A stretch of 64,000 nt of DNA from Apostichopus japonicus (taxonomy: Eukaryota; Echinodermata; Holothuroidea; Aspidochirotida; Stichopodidae): contig NC_092566.1 in the NCBI RefSeq assembly GCF_037975245.1, positions 12,293,501-12,357,500 of the forward strand, written 5' to 3'. Made by a program: the position numbers and the translations under genes. Shown piece by piece: positions 29,096-40,765 of the stretch. Every line of letters begins with the position of its first letter. Positions within the stretch are counted from its first letter, which is position 1. Under the pieces are notes generated by a model. That model did not search any database. It was not told where the DNA came from and saw only the letters and a program-made list of their open reading frames with translations.

Positions 29096-29810
29096 GAAAT
29101 ATTTCGTTAGCCACCCCCCCCCCTGCCTCCTTGACCTATGTGTGTAGTGTTCGGTTTCGGAAATATCTTGTATTTTTTTCATTTCCTTCAACGAAGTTTT
29201 ATAATAGCCGTTATAGGAGGTTCAATATTTGTACACCAAGAAATTAACTGTGTCTGAATTTTCGAAAATTTCCTGACCAACATTCTTCATCATACTTCCC
29301 TCTACTCGTGCAATTTTGACCAGTCTGTTAGGGGCTCGAGGAGGTTTTTCTATATTGGTTGTCCATAGATGAAATTTGTTGCAACATTATGGGTATGTTT
29401 TGAGGTGAGTTTAATCACGAGAAATGTGAATTTTGAAATTCTGAACAAAAAATGGGCATAAAGCCTTCAAAAGTGGGGCTGTCGGGTATTGTGGGCCGCG
29501 ACGTAGAATCACCTACAAAAAGCAATGATCCACAGGAGATGCGATGAGGTCGAACATGATGTGTGACTGGTGACAATCTTCAAAAAGGTTATGGATGGGG
29601 GGAAAAAACTATTGGGAAATACTTGGTTCTCAGGCAAAAGTGTACATCTGGTTGGTCATTTTCAAGCCCGAGAAGTGTCATTTCCGGTGATCTGGGGGGC
29701 ATCAAAACAAGAAATTTTCTTGTACGCTGCGCACCAACTGATGGTGGCGCTCCGCTTAGATAGTAATTCGCCCCCCCCCCCCGGGTTAGAAAATCCTGGA
29801 TACGCCCCTG

Positions 29811-30119
29811 GGTACCGCCCATTTGATTGATCGGAACCGCACATCCGAACTAACGGTACCTCACATTCGATTGTTCGGTACCGCACATTCGATTGATCGG
29901 TACTGCACATTCGATTGATCGGTACCGCACATTCGATTGATCAGTACCGCACATTCGATAGATCGATACCACACATTCGATTGAACGATATTGAACATTC
30001 GATTGATCGGTAACGAATATTCGATTGATCGGTACCGCTTATTCGATTGATCGGTACTGAACATTCGATTGATCGGTACCGCACATTCGATTTAAGGATA
30101 CCAAACATTTCATTGATCG
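29811..30119 (+). repeat. 22-bp satellite, distal remnant (~14 monomers)
   Basis: Same monomer and same orientation as 1-27,593, continuing in phase across the transposon. The monomers are somewhat more irregular than in the main array (for example 29,840-29,870). The array stops abruptly at about 30,119 (ATTGATCG then CCCTGTGG), which is the real right-hand satellite border in this window. Confidence 0.95.
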
Positions 30120-30831
30120 CCCTGTGGAATAATCACCAATATTTTATTTTAGGTAACTGAAGTAAAAATTTATTCGTTAATGGGTTAATATATAGCTCTA
30201 CCAGAAATTATTATATATTTTCGTGGGTAAATCCGTCATTATTTTTATGCACCCAATAGTAAATACCAACATTTTGGAACACAGAGCTGCCCCGGCGAGT
30301 AGAGGCTCAATTTCTACAGTCCCAACAACCGAAGGACGATGCCATAAGAGACGTCAAATTGGGGCGACAATAGGCCAGCTGTTTAGCTTGACATATATTT
30401 ATTAATAGCCTATCTTGTTAGAAATATACGGCAAAACGTACAGATATATGGAGTATCCCCGAATTTCTCCATGGAAATGTCTGTATAGTGATTAGTAAAA
30501 TAAGAACTGTTTTGTATGTGGGGGTGAGGGGGGATGATAGGGATGGAGTCGTAGGCTAGGCCTATATGAAGTTTCGTGAAAGTTTAATAAGGCAAAACTA
30601 ACTACAGTCAAAAGAGAAAATGAACCTGAGGTAATGAAATGGTAAGGAGCCGCGCCCAACCTGTAAATACAAACATCCGATTAGCGGGTCCAGATAATTA
30701 TCTATATTGTTGCACGGAAAAATAGGTACCCCTAAAAATATATCAAATTGGCGTTCATTATAAATTACAAGCACCTAAACGCACACTAAATGTGAACATG
30801 CGTGCCTATATGTAGGAACGTACGTTGACAG

Positions 30832-30865
30832 CACTGATCTACACTAACGTCAGTGTAGATCAGTG
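30832..30865. repeat. Perfect inverted repeat, 14-bp arms
   Basis: CACTGATCTACACT at 30,832-30,845 is exactly complementary to 30,852-30,865 across a 6-base loop. It adjoins the tRNA-like fragment at 30,879 and may be part of a decayed SINE. Confidence 0.85.
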
Positions 30866-30878
30866 GTTGACAGGCGCT

Positions 30879-30935
30879 TGCTTTATCTGCCAATTGAGCT
30901 GTTCGCCTCATATGTTCTGGGTCTCCTTTCTGCAG
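30879..30935 (-). repeat. tRNA-like SINE fragment, copy 1
   Basis: A 57-bp sequence here is repeated almost exactly at 31,574-31,626. Read on the minus strand it contains AGCTCAATTGGCAGAT, the D-arm/A-box pattern of a tRNA, and continues toward an anticodon-arm-like stretch. No B box was found, so this is a 5-prime fragment of a tRNA-derived SINE or a pseudo-tRNA. Confidence 0.45.
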
Positions 30936-31573
30936 GTGAGTTACTGAGTTTACATGAATTATTTAACGTTAAATACCAAAACTTCAACCAGTTGTATTAA
31001 ATCACCTCTCGTTTTGATTTGATTAAGTCTTGGTTGATGATGTTGAGGCAAACGATGGGATTATACAAGACTAAAAATATGTTTACCACACGTGCAACGA
31101 TGTCACAGAATATTACGTATAATATTGTATGTTAGGTCAGCGAGTAGCACTTATTCGTGTTAAATGCGTCAACTAAGTTTCATATATTGCAGGACTTGGA
31201 TCTGTGGTAATATAAACAGTCAATTAGGCTTTGTAATTTAAGTAGGGTAATTAGAGTATTTATAAAATGTTGATCACGTAGAGGTACGGCAGTAAATTTG
31301 TACCATTAGGCTAGGCTCACTGTTTCTTACTGTCTAGCGTAGGCACAGACCTATCGTGTAATAAGTCACACCGTGCGTATTGTTCTGTAACGTTGAAGGG
31401 CGCCACCGATTTGGTCGCATAATTAGGGGATTCACTGTAGATCAATATTCCAGCATCAATGTATGTATGTATGTATATGTGATCTTCCCGCAAGCAGGAA
31501 CTCGCGTGTTAATTGTGTTTTACACTGGAAATAAGTTAAATTACTGCCATTTGATCAAATAATAAAAGTTGTT

Positions 31574-31626
31574 TGCTCTATCTGCCAATTGAGCTGTTCG
31601 CCTCATATGTTCTAGGTCTTTCTGCA
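31574..31626 (-). repeat. tRNA-like SINE fragment, copy 2
   Basis: Second copy of the repeat at 30,879-30,935, differing by a few substitutions and a short deletion. Sequence on either side is unrelated to that around copy 1, so this is a dispersed repeat and not a long tandem duplication. Confidence 0.45.
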
Positions 31627-34600
31627 GCCCTAAAGAAAACCCCATAGGACCCGGGGTAAGCAAACCGTTTCTTTTTTCTAGCAAAAAAAGAAACGAATCT
31701 GGCTCAAAAAGCATTTTTTCCCCTCCCAAATTTCATTGAAAACATCCAAATCTCTGACGGAGGTGTCGCGATTGCTAAGATGCATATTTTTGAAGCTTTA
31801 CCGACAGCGGTCCAAGTCTAGTTCGTTCGCAGTAAATGGTAAAAAATAAGGAGAATAAATTCAAGAAATGTTATTGTCTTCATTACTATCTTTTTATAAC
31901 CCACGTTAACTTAACTGAAGTAAAAATGTTGAGAAGAAATGTGTTAAAGAAATGTTTTAAAGTTTTAACATCACCCACACGTATCGTTTGTCTTGTGTTT
32001 ACTGTACTTCACAAGTTCATGTTCGTGTTCAGAAAAAAAATCACGATCATCCCGATCACCCAATGGTCTCGTCAGCTAGAAAACTACACTGATAATGACA
32101 GTACAAGTAAATATTTACTTACAATCGTCTAAGAATTTCTGTTAACTAAGGAAGGGTGTGCTCGGTCGGTTGCTTACTGCTTAACCTGCTTATGATGATA
32201 AAATATAATTTGTTGGTTAACACACACAAAAATTAGTGTCTTGGGGGTAAAATAAATTTCTCTTCAAGGAGTGAAGAGAATTTACAATCTACACTTTCAA
32301 GTACAAGTTGAAAAATATCGCTGGCAAAAAGCGGGGATTAGGTTGCAAAGATTATAAATTGTTTACGTAAAAGTTGGAAACATGTGTTTATCAACGTAAA
32401 CGAACAATTAAATGAGAGACGCCTTGTCTGATAACTGATAAGAAGAAATAGTGAAAGGAAACTTACAAATAAAATAAAATTTATTAACGTACAAAGTAAA
32501 CTTGTCCAACAGCAACATCTGTAATTTCCCGCCATATATGCAACATTTTCACTCCTTTAGTATTCCTTGGCTCAAGCCTGATGCCAGGTGTTATCTTGTG
32601 AATAATGGACTGTGATTGATCGAATGTTACTTTTTGCATCTTTAGTTGTTCAACTCACAGAGCTAGCCTGTTATAAATGTTTGTCACTGCTACTAGGCCT
32701 GTGTTCTGGGCCGGCTACGTGCGCGGCTGTACATGTATGGTATTGTGGATTGCGCAATGTACCTTTCAAGTTTTAGCGATCAATTTTTGAACACGAACCG
32801 TGCTCAATGTGTTTGAAAAGATTTTCTCCATGTCCTCTACTGTTAAATTGAAATAAAATAATAAGAACAACACAGAGGACAAACACGTTGGATATAACAG
32901 TTTATTTTGAACTGCATCTGGTCATTTGAGTGTGTACTTCTCACAACTACTAACGTTGGCCACCAAGGTCAGTTCAATACTACAAGGTCACCTAACTGAT
33001 TAACGCATATAAGGGCTGCATAGCCTAATGTAAGGCCTAGCTATCCACACTCAAGCACTGGTATATGGCGTGTGCCGATCGTAGCTGACAATGTCGTCTA
33101 GCAGAATAGCTTTCTCTTGATGCAATTTACTTTCACATTGCAAAAAGAACAGTAAATATGAGAAACCGAAGTCAAAAAATGATGGGTGGAAGCTTTAACT
33201 TTGTTTTATCAGTATTTGCAATTCACATTTTGTTTTTATTTGGTTTTTTTGTTTTGTTAAAATAAAAAATAGTACCGAAATTCAGTCGACAAAAACCGGT
33301 TTGGGTACTTAAACGGGTCTACCGTGCAAGCCTACCCAGGAGTAACAATATAAGATCTACATAGGTCTAACCATAGGCCTATGAGAAGGGGGAGATGCTG
33401 CAACCCCTCCCATCTGTCAGAAGGTACCTTTTTTTCAGACAAGCCGCTCTTTTTTTCGGGCATGCTTGTGTTGAAACAAAAATTGCCTCAGCCCTCACCC
33501 AACGAAGGTAGTCCCGTATGCTTATGTACATAACAAAACAAAGGGAAGTATATAAGCTACCACATATTTTTGCAAAACACTGAATCCCTCCCCTTCTTGA
33601 TTGGCCCATGAAGATGGTTTAATTTAGGGGATAAATACAAGGGGAACTGGTCTTAAATTTGATTTGAGACCGATGATGACGTCATCGAGGAGGCTGAGCG
33701 GACGGAGGCGATAGCGGAGGTCCGCCCCCCATTCATAAATGACCCTCACAAATGTTAGAAAACGGCATATTTTCGCTAATTTTTGCTGATCTGTATTTAA
33801 TTCTCCTTATCCCCCTTGATCTTTTTCCTGAATGACGTAAAACTCACCTCTTGTAAAACAGCATTTTCTTCTGACGAACATTAAGAGTGAAAAAATACGA
33901 ATGAAGCAGTGTCGTTTGGACGGTTGGTCTTAAATTTTTGTAGTTTAATCAATTCAAACACTAAAAAATGGAGGGAAATGCAAATTAAATAACAACAGAT
34001 GAACAAATTTCTAAAGATAACATTTTAAAACGTTTTTTTGACCTACCAGGTCAAATTGCGCAATAAACAGATGCTGAGTTGTGTGTGTTCTGGAAAGTCC
34101 GTAAACGCTACAATAGTTAGGCTAGCAACGTTGCCTGTTGCGAACATTCTTTTGAGTAGAACTCGTCTACCCCTGGTCGGTAGATGAACCGTTCAAATAA
34201 GTTCTGAGCCCCATTGTTCGACAGGTTTGTACTTGTAGTAACCGCAGTGTTATTGCAAGTCTGAAAGATCGCTTGGCCTACTGTAGTCCCTGGTCAGTCA
34301 TGTCGTTACTGCTAGTAGTATTAGTAGTGCTAATGTTATTGTTAGGCTTAGCGACAAGGTTTCTTCTGTTAGTGTCAAAGTTGGATGCTTTACGCTTCGG
34401 TTCTTCGTTGAAGCACCTCGATAAGGTTGCTGACATTGACATTTTTTCTTTTTTGTGCAGTTAGAGTGGACACTTGCTTCGCAGCGGTGGCCACTCAAAG
34501 TTGAGTTTGTAGTGACTCTAGCTCAAAATTAAGCTCAAAATTAATCCCTAAGTCATTTATGTTACTCGAAGTATTTAGCTGGATGATTTAAGAAGTACGT

Positions 34601-34865
34601 ACAGTGTGTATTGAGACTCGGTGTGTGTGAAAACATATACAGTACTACTGCTGTAACTGATTGCAAGTAGGCTACCTGTATATATACTGTACAGTATTCT
34701 TTTGCAATTTGGAACATTTCTTTGCCCATAAACATATTTGCATACTCATTACAACGTTACACCATGTCTTCACTTCTTTTAATTATGACTTCATGCTTGC
34801 CACGGCAACAAACCAGTGTTTGTCTAACATTTTGATCCTGAAGCAATTCTCCTCTCTATACACTC

Positions 34866-34896
34866 GACCAGTCTCGAATCGCATTCGAGACTGGTC
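34866..34896. repeat. Perfect inverted repeat, 14-bp arms, 3-base loop
   Basis: GACCAGTCTCGAAT at 34,866-34,879 pairs exactly with 34,883-34,896. There is no T-run or gene next to it, so a terminator role is not supported. Confidence 0.85.
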
Positions 34897-35569
34897 CAGT
34901 ATACAGAAAGTTGGGTTAGGCATTTATGAATCACAATTCAAACTTATGGAGCCTAAACGTGAGTATTTCTCGCGACAAGTTGACACAATATTCTTAGTAG
35001 CTTGAACAAGCTAGAACAATATTTTTTGTAATGCTATTTCGCACACGGCCAGCATACATTTTTCTCCACAACGAATGAGCACAATTACAATGCCTGATCC
35101 TTAAACGCCGACCATAACTTAAACATTTTTTGCATTGTGACTTCTAGAATTTTCTACAATGATGTACTCCTTCGTACTAGAAATAAAAGTTACGTTTGCC
35201 GCCAGGCATGTGCCATGAGAATACTGACAGACTTTACATCTCAGAAGTGTTCTTACTTCTCATTAGTAAAAAAATACAATTCCTAAAACACTACTTGACT
35301 TTAATCCACAGAATACAGCCTTTCAAGAATGTGGCTATGGTAATAAATATTGGTAAATATGTAAAAGAGTCAAAGTTGGTATTAAAGAAAATGGGTGCAA
35401 TCTCAAATGATAAAAATTGAAGATTCAAACTTTAAGCCAATGTTAAGTTCTCTTTCACAAAGGGTGGTTGGTTCGCACGCTTAGCACTAACACAATGCCT
35501 TAGACCTAAATGCTCTTCAACATGCGAGCCACAAAAAACCAGATCATGATTGATAACAGAACAAAAAAA

Positions 35570-35614
35570 AATGTTCTCCTAGTGCTTTTGGCACTTTTCC
35601 TGAAGGAGAACATT
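35570..35614. repeat. Nested hairpin, 11-bp outer and 5-bp inner stems
   Basis: AATGTTCTCCT (35,570-35,580) pairs with 35,604-35,614. Inside it AGTGC and GCACT (35,581-35,595) form a second stem around TTTTG. With an 8-base bulge on one side, the 45-base fold is shorter than a typical animal microRNA precursor. It is reported as structure only. Confidence 0.6.
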
Positions 35615-35990
35615 CGGCTGGATTAATATAGAGGCTTATAGGAGTATACCACCTTATATAGGCGATTAAGTAGCAGAACAGTTAGGCTATTTTAGCCTAG
35701 GCATAACATTAGAACTCTAAACTTAGACGTTATGGAAGGTATGCACTATGCTTAGCAGTTATTTATCTGTAATTGTCTTAACCAAACAACTCTTTCAACT
35801 TACACTTGTGACATGTTGCTTTAGATTCATATTATAAGACTAGCGGCCGTTGAAGGTGAAGTCCAGTCGTGTCAAGTCTCGTCACATGTGACGGCGAAGC
35901 GCTTCTGCAGGAACAAAATATGGAATACTTGTAATAGTCGCCCAGCAGTGATGTCAGTATAGTGTTTATAATGTACTGTACTAATGTACG

Positions 35991-36627
35991 TAATTTCTTC
36001 ACTTCAAGTTGAAGTTCTGAACACCATGCCTTTTGAACCTGTTTTTTTTATTTTTTTTATTTTTTACACTGTATAAAATTCAGGAGAAAATGAAACCCTC
36101 ATTTTTTTTTCTCTCTCTCTGAACGCCAGTGCGTCAAATTGGCAAGCCATTGCGTCAAAATCGCGTCATAGCGGCTTAGCGGAAACACTGTCTGTAGGGC
36201 TGGTAAACTCTCCTACTCATCTTCGCCCTTTTTAATATGTAAAAATAATAAAAAATACCTCAAACTCATCACTTCGTTAAAACAAAACAGTCTGACGTGA
36301 ACATAAATTTTATCCGTCCCCATTTGAACGTGTTTCAGAATCCATCGGTCTATCAATATTTATATCTATGGCCGTTATATGATATCATACGACGACATAT
36401 AGATATAACCACTAGAATACGAATGTACCAAATGGAAACTTTCGTCGGCGCCAAATTAAAGTTGATCAGTTTTTACGTCTGTTCTTTGTGATACCTGTTA
36501 GAATTTACCTGGAACCTTTTTTTATGATAAATAAACAATTTTAATGATGGTATTTATTCCTTGATGGATGTGAAAACTGCTTTTAATGTAACAATACGTC
36601 AAATTTTAGGACTAAACTAAAATGAAG
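35991..36627 (+). repeat. Left arm of a ~0.6-kb inverted repeat
   Basis: This segment is the reverse complement of 41,596-42,204, with roughly nine bases in ten matching by eye. The length difference is mostly T/A-run expansion near 36,030-36,066. Landmarks include CTTCACTTCAAGTTGAAG at the outer end, GCGTCAAAATCGCGTCATAG, GACGACATATAGATATAACC and GGCGCCAAATTAAAGTTGATC. There is no coding capacity. No target duplication is obvious outside either arm. Confidence 0.9.
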
Positions 36628-37537
36628 TTTGTTATTTCATTAAACATATAGTGGGCCATCAGTCTTTATTATAAGATGTTACAATACCTTGTAATTGTAG
36701 AACAGAATGATATCACAAATACTTTCTGTCCAAGTAGTAAGCTTTGTCTTGTGAACAGCAGAATCCTGTTGTGAAGTTACTAAAAATGAAATGTATGTTT
36801 CCTTTTCTGTTGTGTTATGTTTGGTGGAGTAAAGATAATGTACTTTTATGATTACCTGATTCAATAACAAGCAAAGCCTTGTATGAAAAAATATAACAGA
36901 TTCAGCACATGACACACGTATGATCCTTCAATGAGAATGCACGGATCTTAACTAAGATTTCACCTAATGTGCCATCATAATCTAGGCTTGTGATGAGAAT
37001 GCGATTTGCTTATGGAACATCTCCTGTGTTCATTTTCAGATATCCCACCACTGAGCAGTATAAAATTGCTTCTCAGGCAGTTAATTATTGCAACATTTCC
37101 TTGCCTGACTACAAGAACCCTGTTTTGTGAATCTTTTGTAAGTGCTTAACTTTGATATATAAAATTTTAGAAAAAGAAGATTCAAACTACTTGCTTCTAA
37201 TCGTTCTTTATTAAACAAGAAGAAAAGGGTTTTGTTTACACAGGAAATTGAGGTTTTGTAGTCTGGGCAGCCAAATCCCAATGCTCTCACAGACATCCTG
37301 GGGAATTGAACACTCTTGCAGGAACATGGTTTTTTTCACGGCATGCCCCCCCCCCCCCTTTTCAAGTCTAGTGTGAAGTCATCGAACCTCAGTGCATTTT
37401 TGCATTCTGGTTTACGTTCCATTCCATGCATGAAGTAATTACCTGTTTCATTGTTGACAACATTTATTTTGCCAAATTGATGAAATGAAATTCTTACATG
37501 TATCTGGAACTCTCCCTACTATCTTCACATTACTCAG

Positions 37538-37658
37538 GAGGCAGTGAAAAATGCTTTGAGAGACAAGTTTAGAAATGAAAGGTGACACATGAACTCTGAT
37601 GAAGTATCCAGCAAAAGAAAAACATGACAGTCATCTAAGGAAGAACATGGAAGTAAAC
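37538..37658 (+). pseudogene. SAMD3-like gene remnant, exon a
   Basis: This piece is preceded by a good acceptor (CATTACTCAG at 37,528-37,537) and followed by a GTAAAT donor-like site. The frame starting EAVKNALRDKFRNER resembles a segment I associate with SAMD3-like proteins, but it meets two in-frame TGA codons that could each be decayed CGA. Those stops argue for a dead gene. Family assignment is from memory of similar proteins in fish and invertebrates. Confidence 0.35.
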
Positions 37659-37684
37659 GTAAATATTTTACCATTATACCACAG

Positions 37685-37872
37685 GGAGGAACAAAGGAGA
37701 TATGCATGTGAAGGACATGAAGCAAGAATCTACAAAGAAGAGGCAAGATGAGAAGAAAATAAAATCTCTGGTGGCAATAACATTCGGACACCGAAGATCT
37801 TTTATTCTCGAAAGGAAAACTAATATTGCAGACATCAAAGACACTTACCCGTTGTTATCTGCCTCAGATATG
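37685..37872 (+). pseudogene. SAMD3-like gene remnant, exon b
   Basis: An open stretch between acceptor ACCACAG and donor GTTAGT. It reads a basic, Lys/Glu-rich lead followed by TFGHRRSFIL, then NIADIKDTYPLLSASDM. The pattern RR-x-I ... I-x-D/E-I-K-x-x-Y/W-P-x-L is characteristic of SAMD3-like proteins of unknown function. This exon itself has no stop and ends in phase 0. It lies between the inverted repeat arms. Confidence 0.42.
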
Positions 37873-38579
37873 GTTAGTATGTAAATTTGTCTTTAGCTTA
37901 CCCCTTGTGATACATGTAAAGTGCAAGTTCTAGGCTTCCCAGTGTTAAAAGTTTCCCTTAACAAGGGCTGCATAGACAGTCCTGGGAAGTCCCCACCAAA
38001 ATATAAAAACCCATAGAGGCTGTTCTAGAATTGGTTGCAAACATCTGCAGGGCTTCCTAATAGTATCCATAGAAATATTATGGTTGAGGATACCAAGTTG
38101 CACATTATCATATGTGGTCTATATAGACCCAAGATGAAACCTGGTTTACAACATATACACCCAATTGAATACCAATTACATCCACTTGAAATTGGATCAA
38201 TCAGTATTTATAAGTCAGAGGAAAGTTATTGGTTACATACTTAACAAAGCTAGCAGAAAACTTAACCTGGAATGTCGCAAACAAATTGTAATTCTTATCC
38301 ACCAATACAATCCTATGATATTCTATAAATGTACCAAGAAACAATAGCCTCCAGAATCAATAGGAAGGAACAGTAACTGCTGTTTTTGACACTTCCTGTC
38401 AGTAAATGTTTAGGCAAACTAATTGGGGCACTTTTATGCTACAAAATATTCTAAACAGATATATCCCCTCCAGCCCTTGTCTACTAATCCCCTTACATTT
38501 ATCTCTTTGTGTTCACCATGCTCATTAACCTGTCTGTATTCTGTGTGTATTTTTGTACCTTCTGTAACTGTAACTTGTC

Positions 38580-38662
38580 ATTTAGCCTTTGAAGAAGATC
38601 CTGCTAGGATCCAAACATCAGGCCAACTTATTTTTACACATTCTCTTACACAGGCTCTCTAG
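38580..38662 (+). mobile_element. Possible retroelement 3-prime fragment
   Basis: The sequence TTTGAAGAAGATCCTGCTAG followed by GATCCAAACATCAGG resembles a motif I have met in the 3-prime parts of Penelope- or DIRS-like elements (GAAGA-x-x-TCCTG ... GATC-GAAAC). No reverse transcriptase is nearby. This is a weak, memory-based call. Confidence 0.22.
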
Positions 38663-38734
38663 TGGATAAGCAGTTTGCTAACAGTTTTATTGTATTTTTA
38701 TTTTTATTTTGAAATTCTAAACAGAATATTCTAA

Positions 38735-38785
38735 ACATACATACATACATACATACATACATACATACATACATACATACATACA

Positions 38786-38816
<31 letters not shown>
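38735..38816 (+). repeat. (ACAT)n microsatellite, ~20 units
   Basis: Perfect tetranucleotide repeat of about 82 bp. It lies in what would be the intron before the 38,847 exon candidate. Open frames across it are artefacts of the repeat. Confidence 0.97.
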
Positions 38817-38846
38817 TGTCCATTTTCTACTATCTTCTTTAAACAG

Positions 38847-39025
38847 ATTATCCAAGACTTTTTAACTCTGTATGCTTGGCAAGACATACTGTATCTGAAG
38901 TAGTTGGTATTGCCAACAATATCATAAACTTCAAAATGTTCAACCATTCAAAGGGTACCGTATATTTTCTCCTGGATTATTGGACACACACATGCAGAGG
39001 ATGTTATCTCCAGAAGAAAATGCAA
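38847..39025 (+). pseudogene. Possible exon of the same remnant
   Basis: Acceptor TTCTTTAAACAG and a strong donor CAA|GTAAGT bound 179 bp. Phase 0, expected from exon b, gives [18 protein letters not shown] and then a TAG. Another phase stays open to the donor, so a frameshift is likely if the exon was ever real. No domain recognised. Confidence 0.25.
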
Positions 39026-40679
39026 GTAAGTCTACCTGTTTTGGGAACATCAGTGGTACTCTTTAGGTCATAAAATATTGTGACATTGGGAAATCATGTC
39101 ATACGAAGTGGATGTTCTTGTTCAACAAGCACCATAATCTTCCGTAAAGGCTTGAATATGAATATGCTCTTGCAAGGGGTGCATTCCAGTTCATTCTTAA
39201 GAATGGCTGCATATACTTTTACCCTTATGCTGGAAACAGTTTCAAAGTTGCAATCCATTATGTCTTGCGTCAACCTTTCTAGGCACATTCTGGTAATAAT
39301 TGTAACGGTTTCCAAAAAAGAAGTACAAATAATATTGGCTTTTAATGAAAATTTTAACTCAATAGCATGTTGCATTTGGAAGATATTTCTCTCACAGAAA
39401 TCACCTTTTTTTTTTGGAAATGCAGTTCATGATTTGGAAAGTCTGTTATATGTGTAAGGGTGTTTGCCACTGAAAATAAATGTTTTTCTTGATCAGAGAA
39501 CTCTGGGTTTGGTGTGAAGACCAAAAACAGAGCAAGACACATAAAAAATAGAAAACTCAACTGGATTGGATCAAAAGAAATTAACTATGAATAACAAACA
39601 ATATACAGTACAGCTGATCTGGGCCCAGAATAAGAATTAGATAAAATGACTTACAGTTGTCAGGTGCGCACCCCAATAGTTAATGTTATTACAATATGTT
39701 TAATTTAAATGCTGATTCTGGTGGATTGGCGTGCTGGTGACATCAGGTACAGATCTTCCACGACATCAGATACAGTATTCCACGACATCAGGATAGAGTT
39801 GAACAGATAAATATGGTATAATGTCTGATCCCAACAAAATAGTATCCTTTAATTAATAAGCAATAGAGTCCCAGGCTATCCTCCAGTAAAATAATGTGTA
39901 TATCCTTTGTGGTAAAATAATGTCAGTTATAACAAATGTTGTCCCGGAAAATTTTTTATGGTAAAATAATATCCTCTAAGTAAATAATATTCTTTATAGT
40001 AAATAATGTCCCAGACTGTCAGTAGAATATCACTCCTTCCATAAAATCATAAGGACTACAGTAAATTGAACTTGTAAATTAAGGATTAAAACAAACTATC
40101 CAGCATTAAAACTATATTTCATCTCTTATATGCAACTGTCTTGCTCCAATACTCATGGCCAACTGCCTAACTCCCTATACCCTCACAAAACTCCTTTGTT
40201 CCTATAATATATATACACATACCCCATTTCCTGTGAGGGCTAATTTCCAGGAAGAACAAAGATAGTTGCTTAGCAACCCAGAAGGAGAGATCTTAATCCC
40301 CCCTTATACTACCACAAGATAACATACAAATATACTGTACAAATGTATGGACCTCTGTACAGTGAGCACTGCACAGTGCACTAATAAACAAGTAAAACTA
40401 TGGTACAAAAGAAAACTTTATGTAAGAGCTGACCATCTTACATCTGACATAGGCATTAATCCAAAATAGTTGTTATATTCATACTCAAGACATTTAAAAT
40501 GTATGAAATTTCAAGGCCAAACAAGTTATTTGTTTTTGAAGCAATCTGCCCACTTTGCATCACATTTGGTGACCTTGAGGAACTAGTGGTATTTTATAAT
40601 AAATAGCCTATGTGTGAGACAGCATATCTTGACTACTTGTGGGCTCAAGCTAAAGTCAGGGTTCCTCTTTCCTTCACAG
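39026..40679. other. Non-coding interval inside the inverted repeat
   Basis: AT-rich, no recognised coding. Short degenerate repeats of AGTAAAATAATGTC type occur at 39,840-40,030, where GTAAAATAAT or GTAAATAAT recurs about every 30-40 bp. Confidence 0.5.
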
Positions 40680-40765
40680 ATGCAACTCAAACAGCCGCCC
40701 TGTGGATTCTTCCATGTTTGTTAAAGGAAGACAGAAACTTTCTGATTGTGAACAGTGATGATCAT
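40680..40765 (+). pseudogene. Possible downstream exon of the SAMD3-like remnant
   Basis: Clear acceptor (CTTTCCTTCACAG) and donor (CAT|GTAAGT) flank 86 bp that reads ALWILPCLLKEDRNFLI, then VNSDDH. SAMD3-like proteins have a similar Leu-Pro-x-x-Leu-Lys-Glu-Asp motif in their C-terminal half, so it fits as a later exon. No further exon was found before the right inverted-repeat arm. Confidence 0.33.

Larger units (their letters stand above)
27594..29810. mobile_element. Composite non-autonomous DNA transposon inserted in the satellite
   Basis: The insert begins CAGGCGCGTATCCAGG and ends with the complement of CAGGGGCGTATCCAGG, a 16-bp terminal inverted repeat with one mismatch. GGTAC flanks both sides (27,589-27,593 and 29,811-29,815). 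Removing the insert and one GGTAC restores a normal 22-bp monomer, so these are the true ends. If the final G is counted as element, the duplication is 4 bp, GTAC. No transposase is visible. A CAGTGACGGATC-type terminus at 27,859 and a repeated sub-terminal block at 28,190-28,290 and 29,665-29,790 suggest a nested or composite structure. The superfamily is not determined. Confidence 0.82.
30120..35990. other. Non-coding interval, no gene recognised
   Basis: About 5.9 kb of AT-rich DNA with stops in all frames. No open frame exceeds about 115 residues, and none resembles a family I know. It holds a 53-57-bp direct repeat (30,879 and 31,574) and three perfect hairpins, listed separately. Confidence 0.6.

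Noticed and set aside
34273-34464. 63-codon frame with a hydrophobic, Leu/Val-rich segment
   Set aside because: The hydrophobicity comes from TAGTA/TTAGT-rich DNA. There is no family resemblance, and the frame is short.
38646-38947. Open frames with MYVCMYVC repeats
   Set aside because: They are translations of the (ACAT)n microsatellite.
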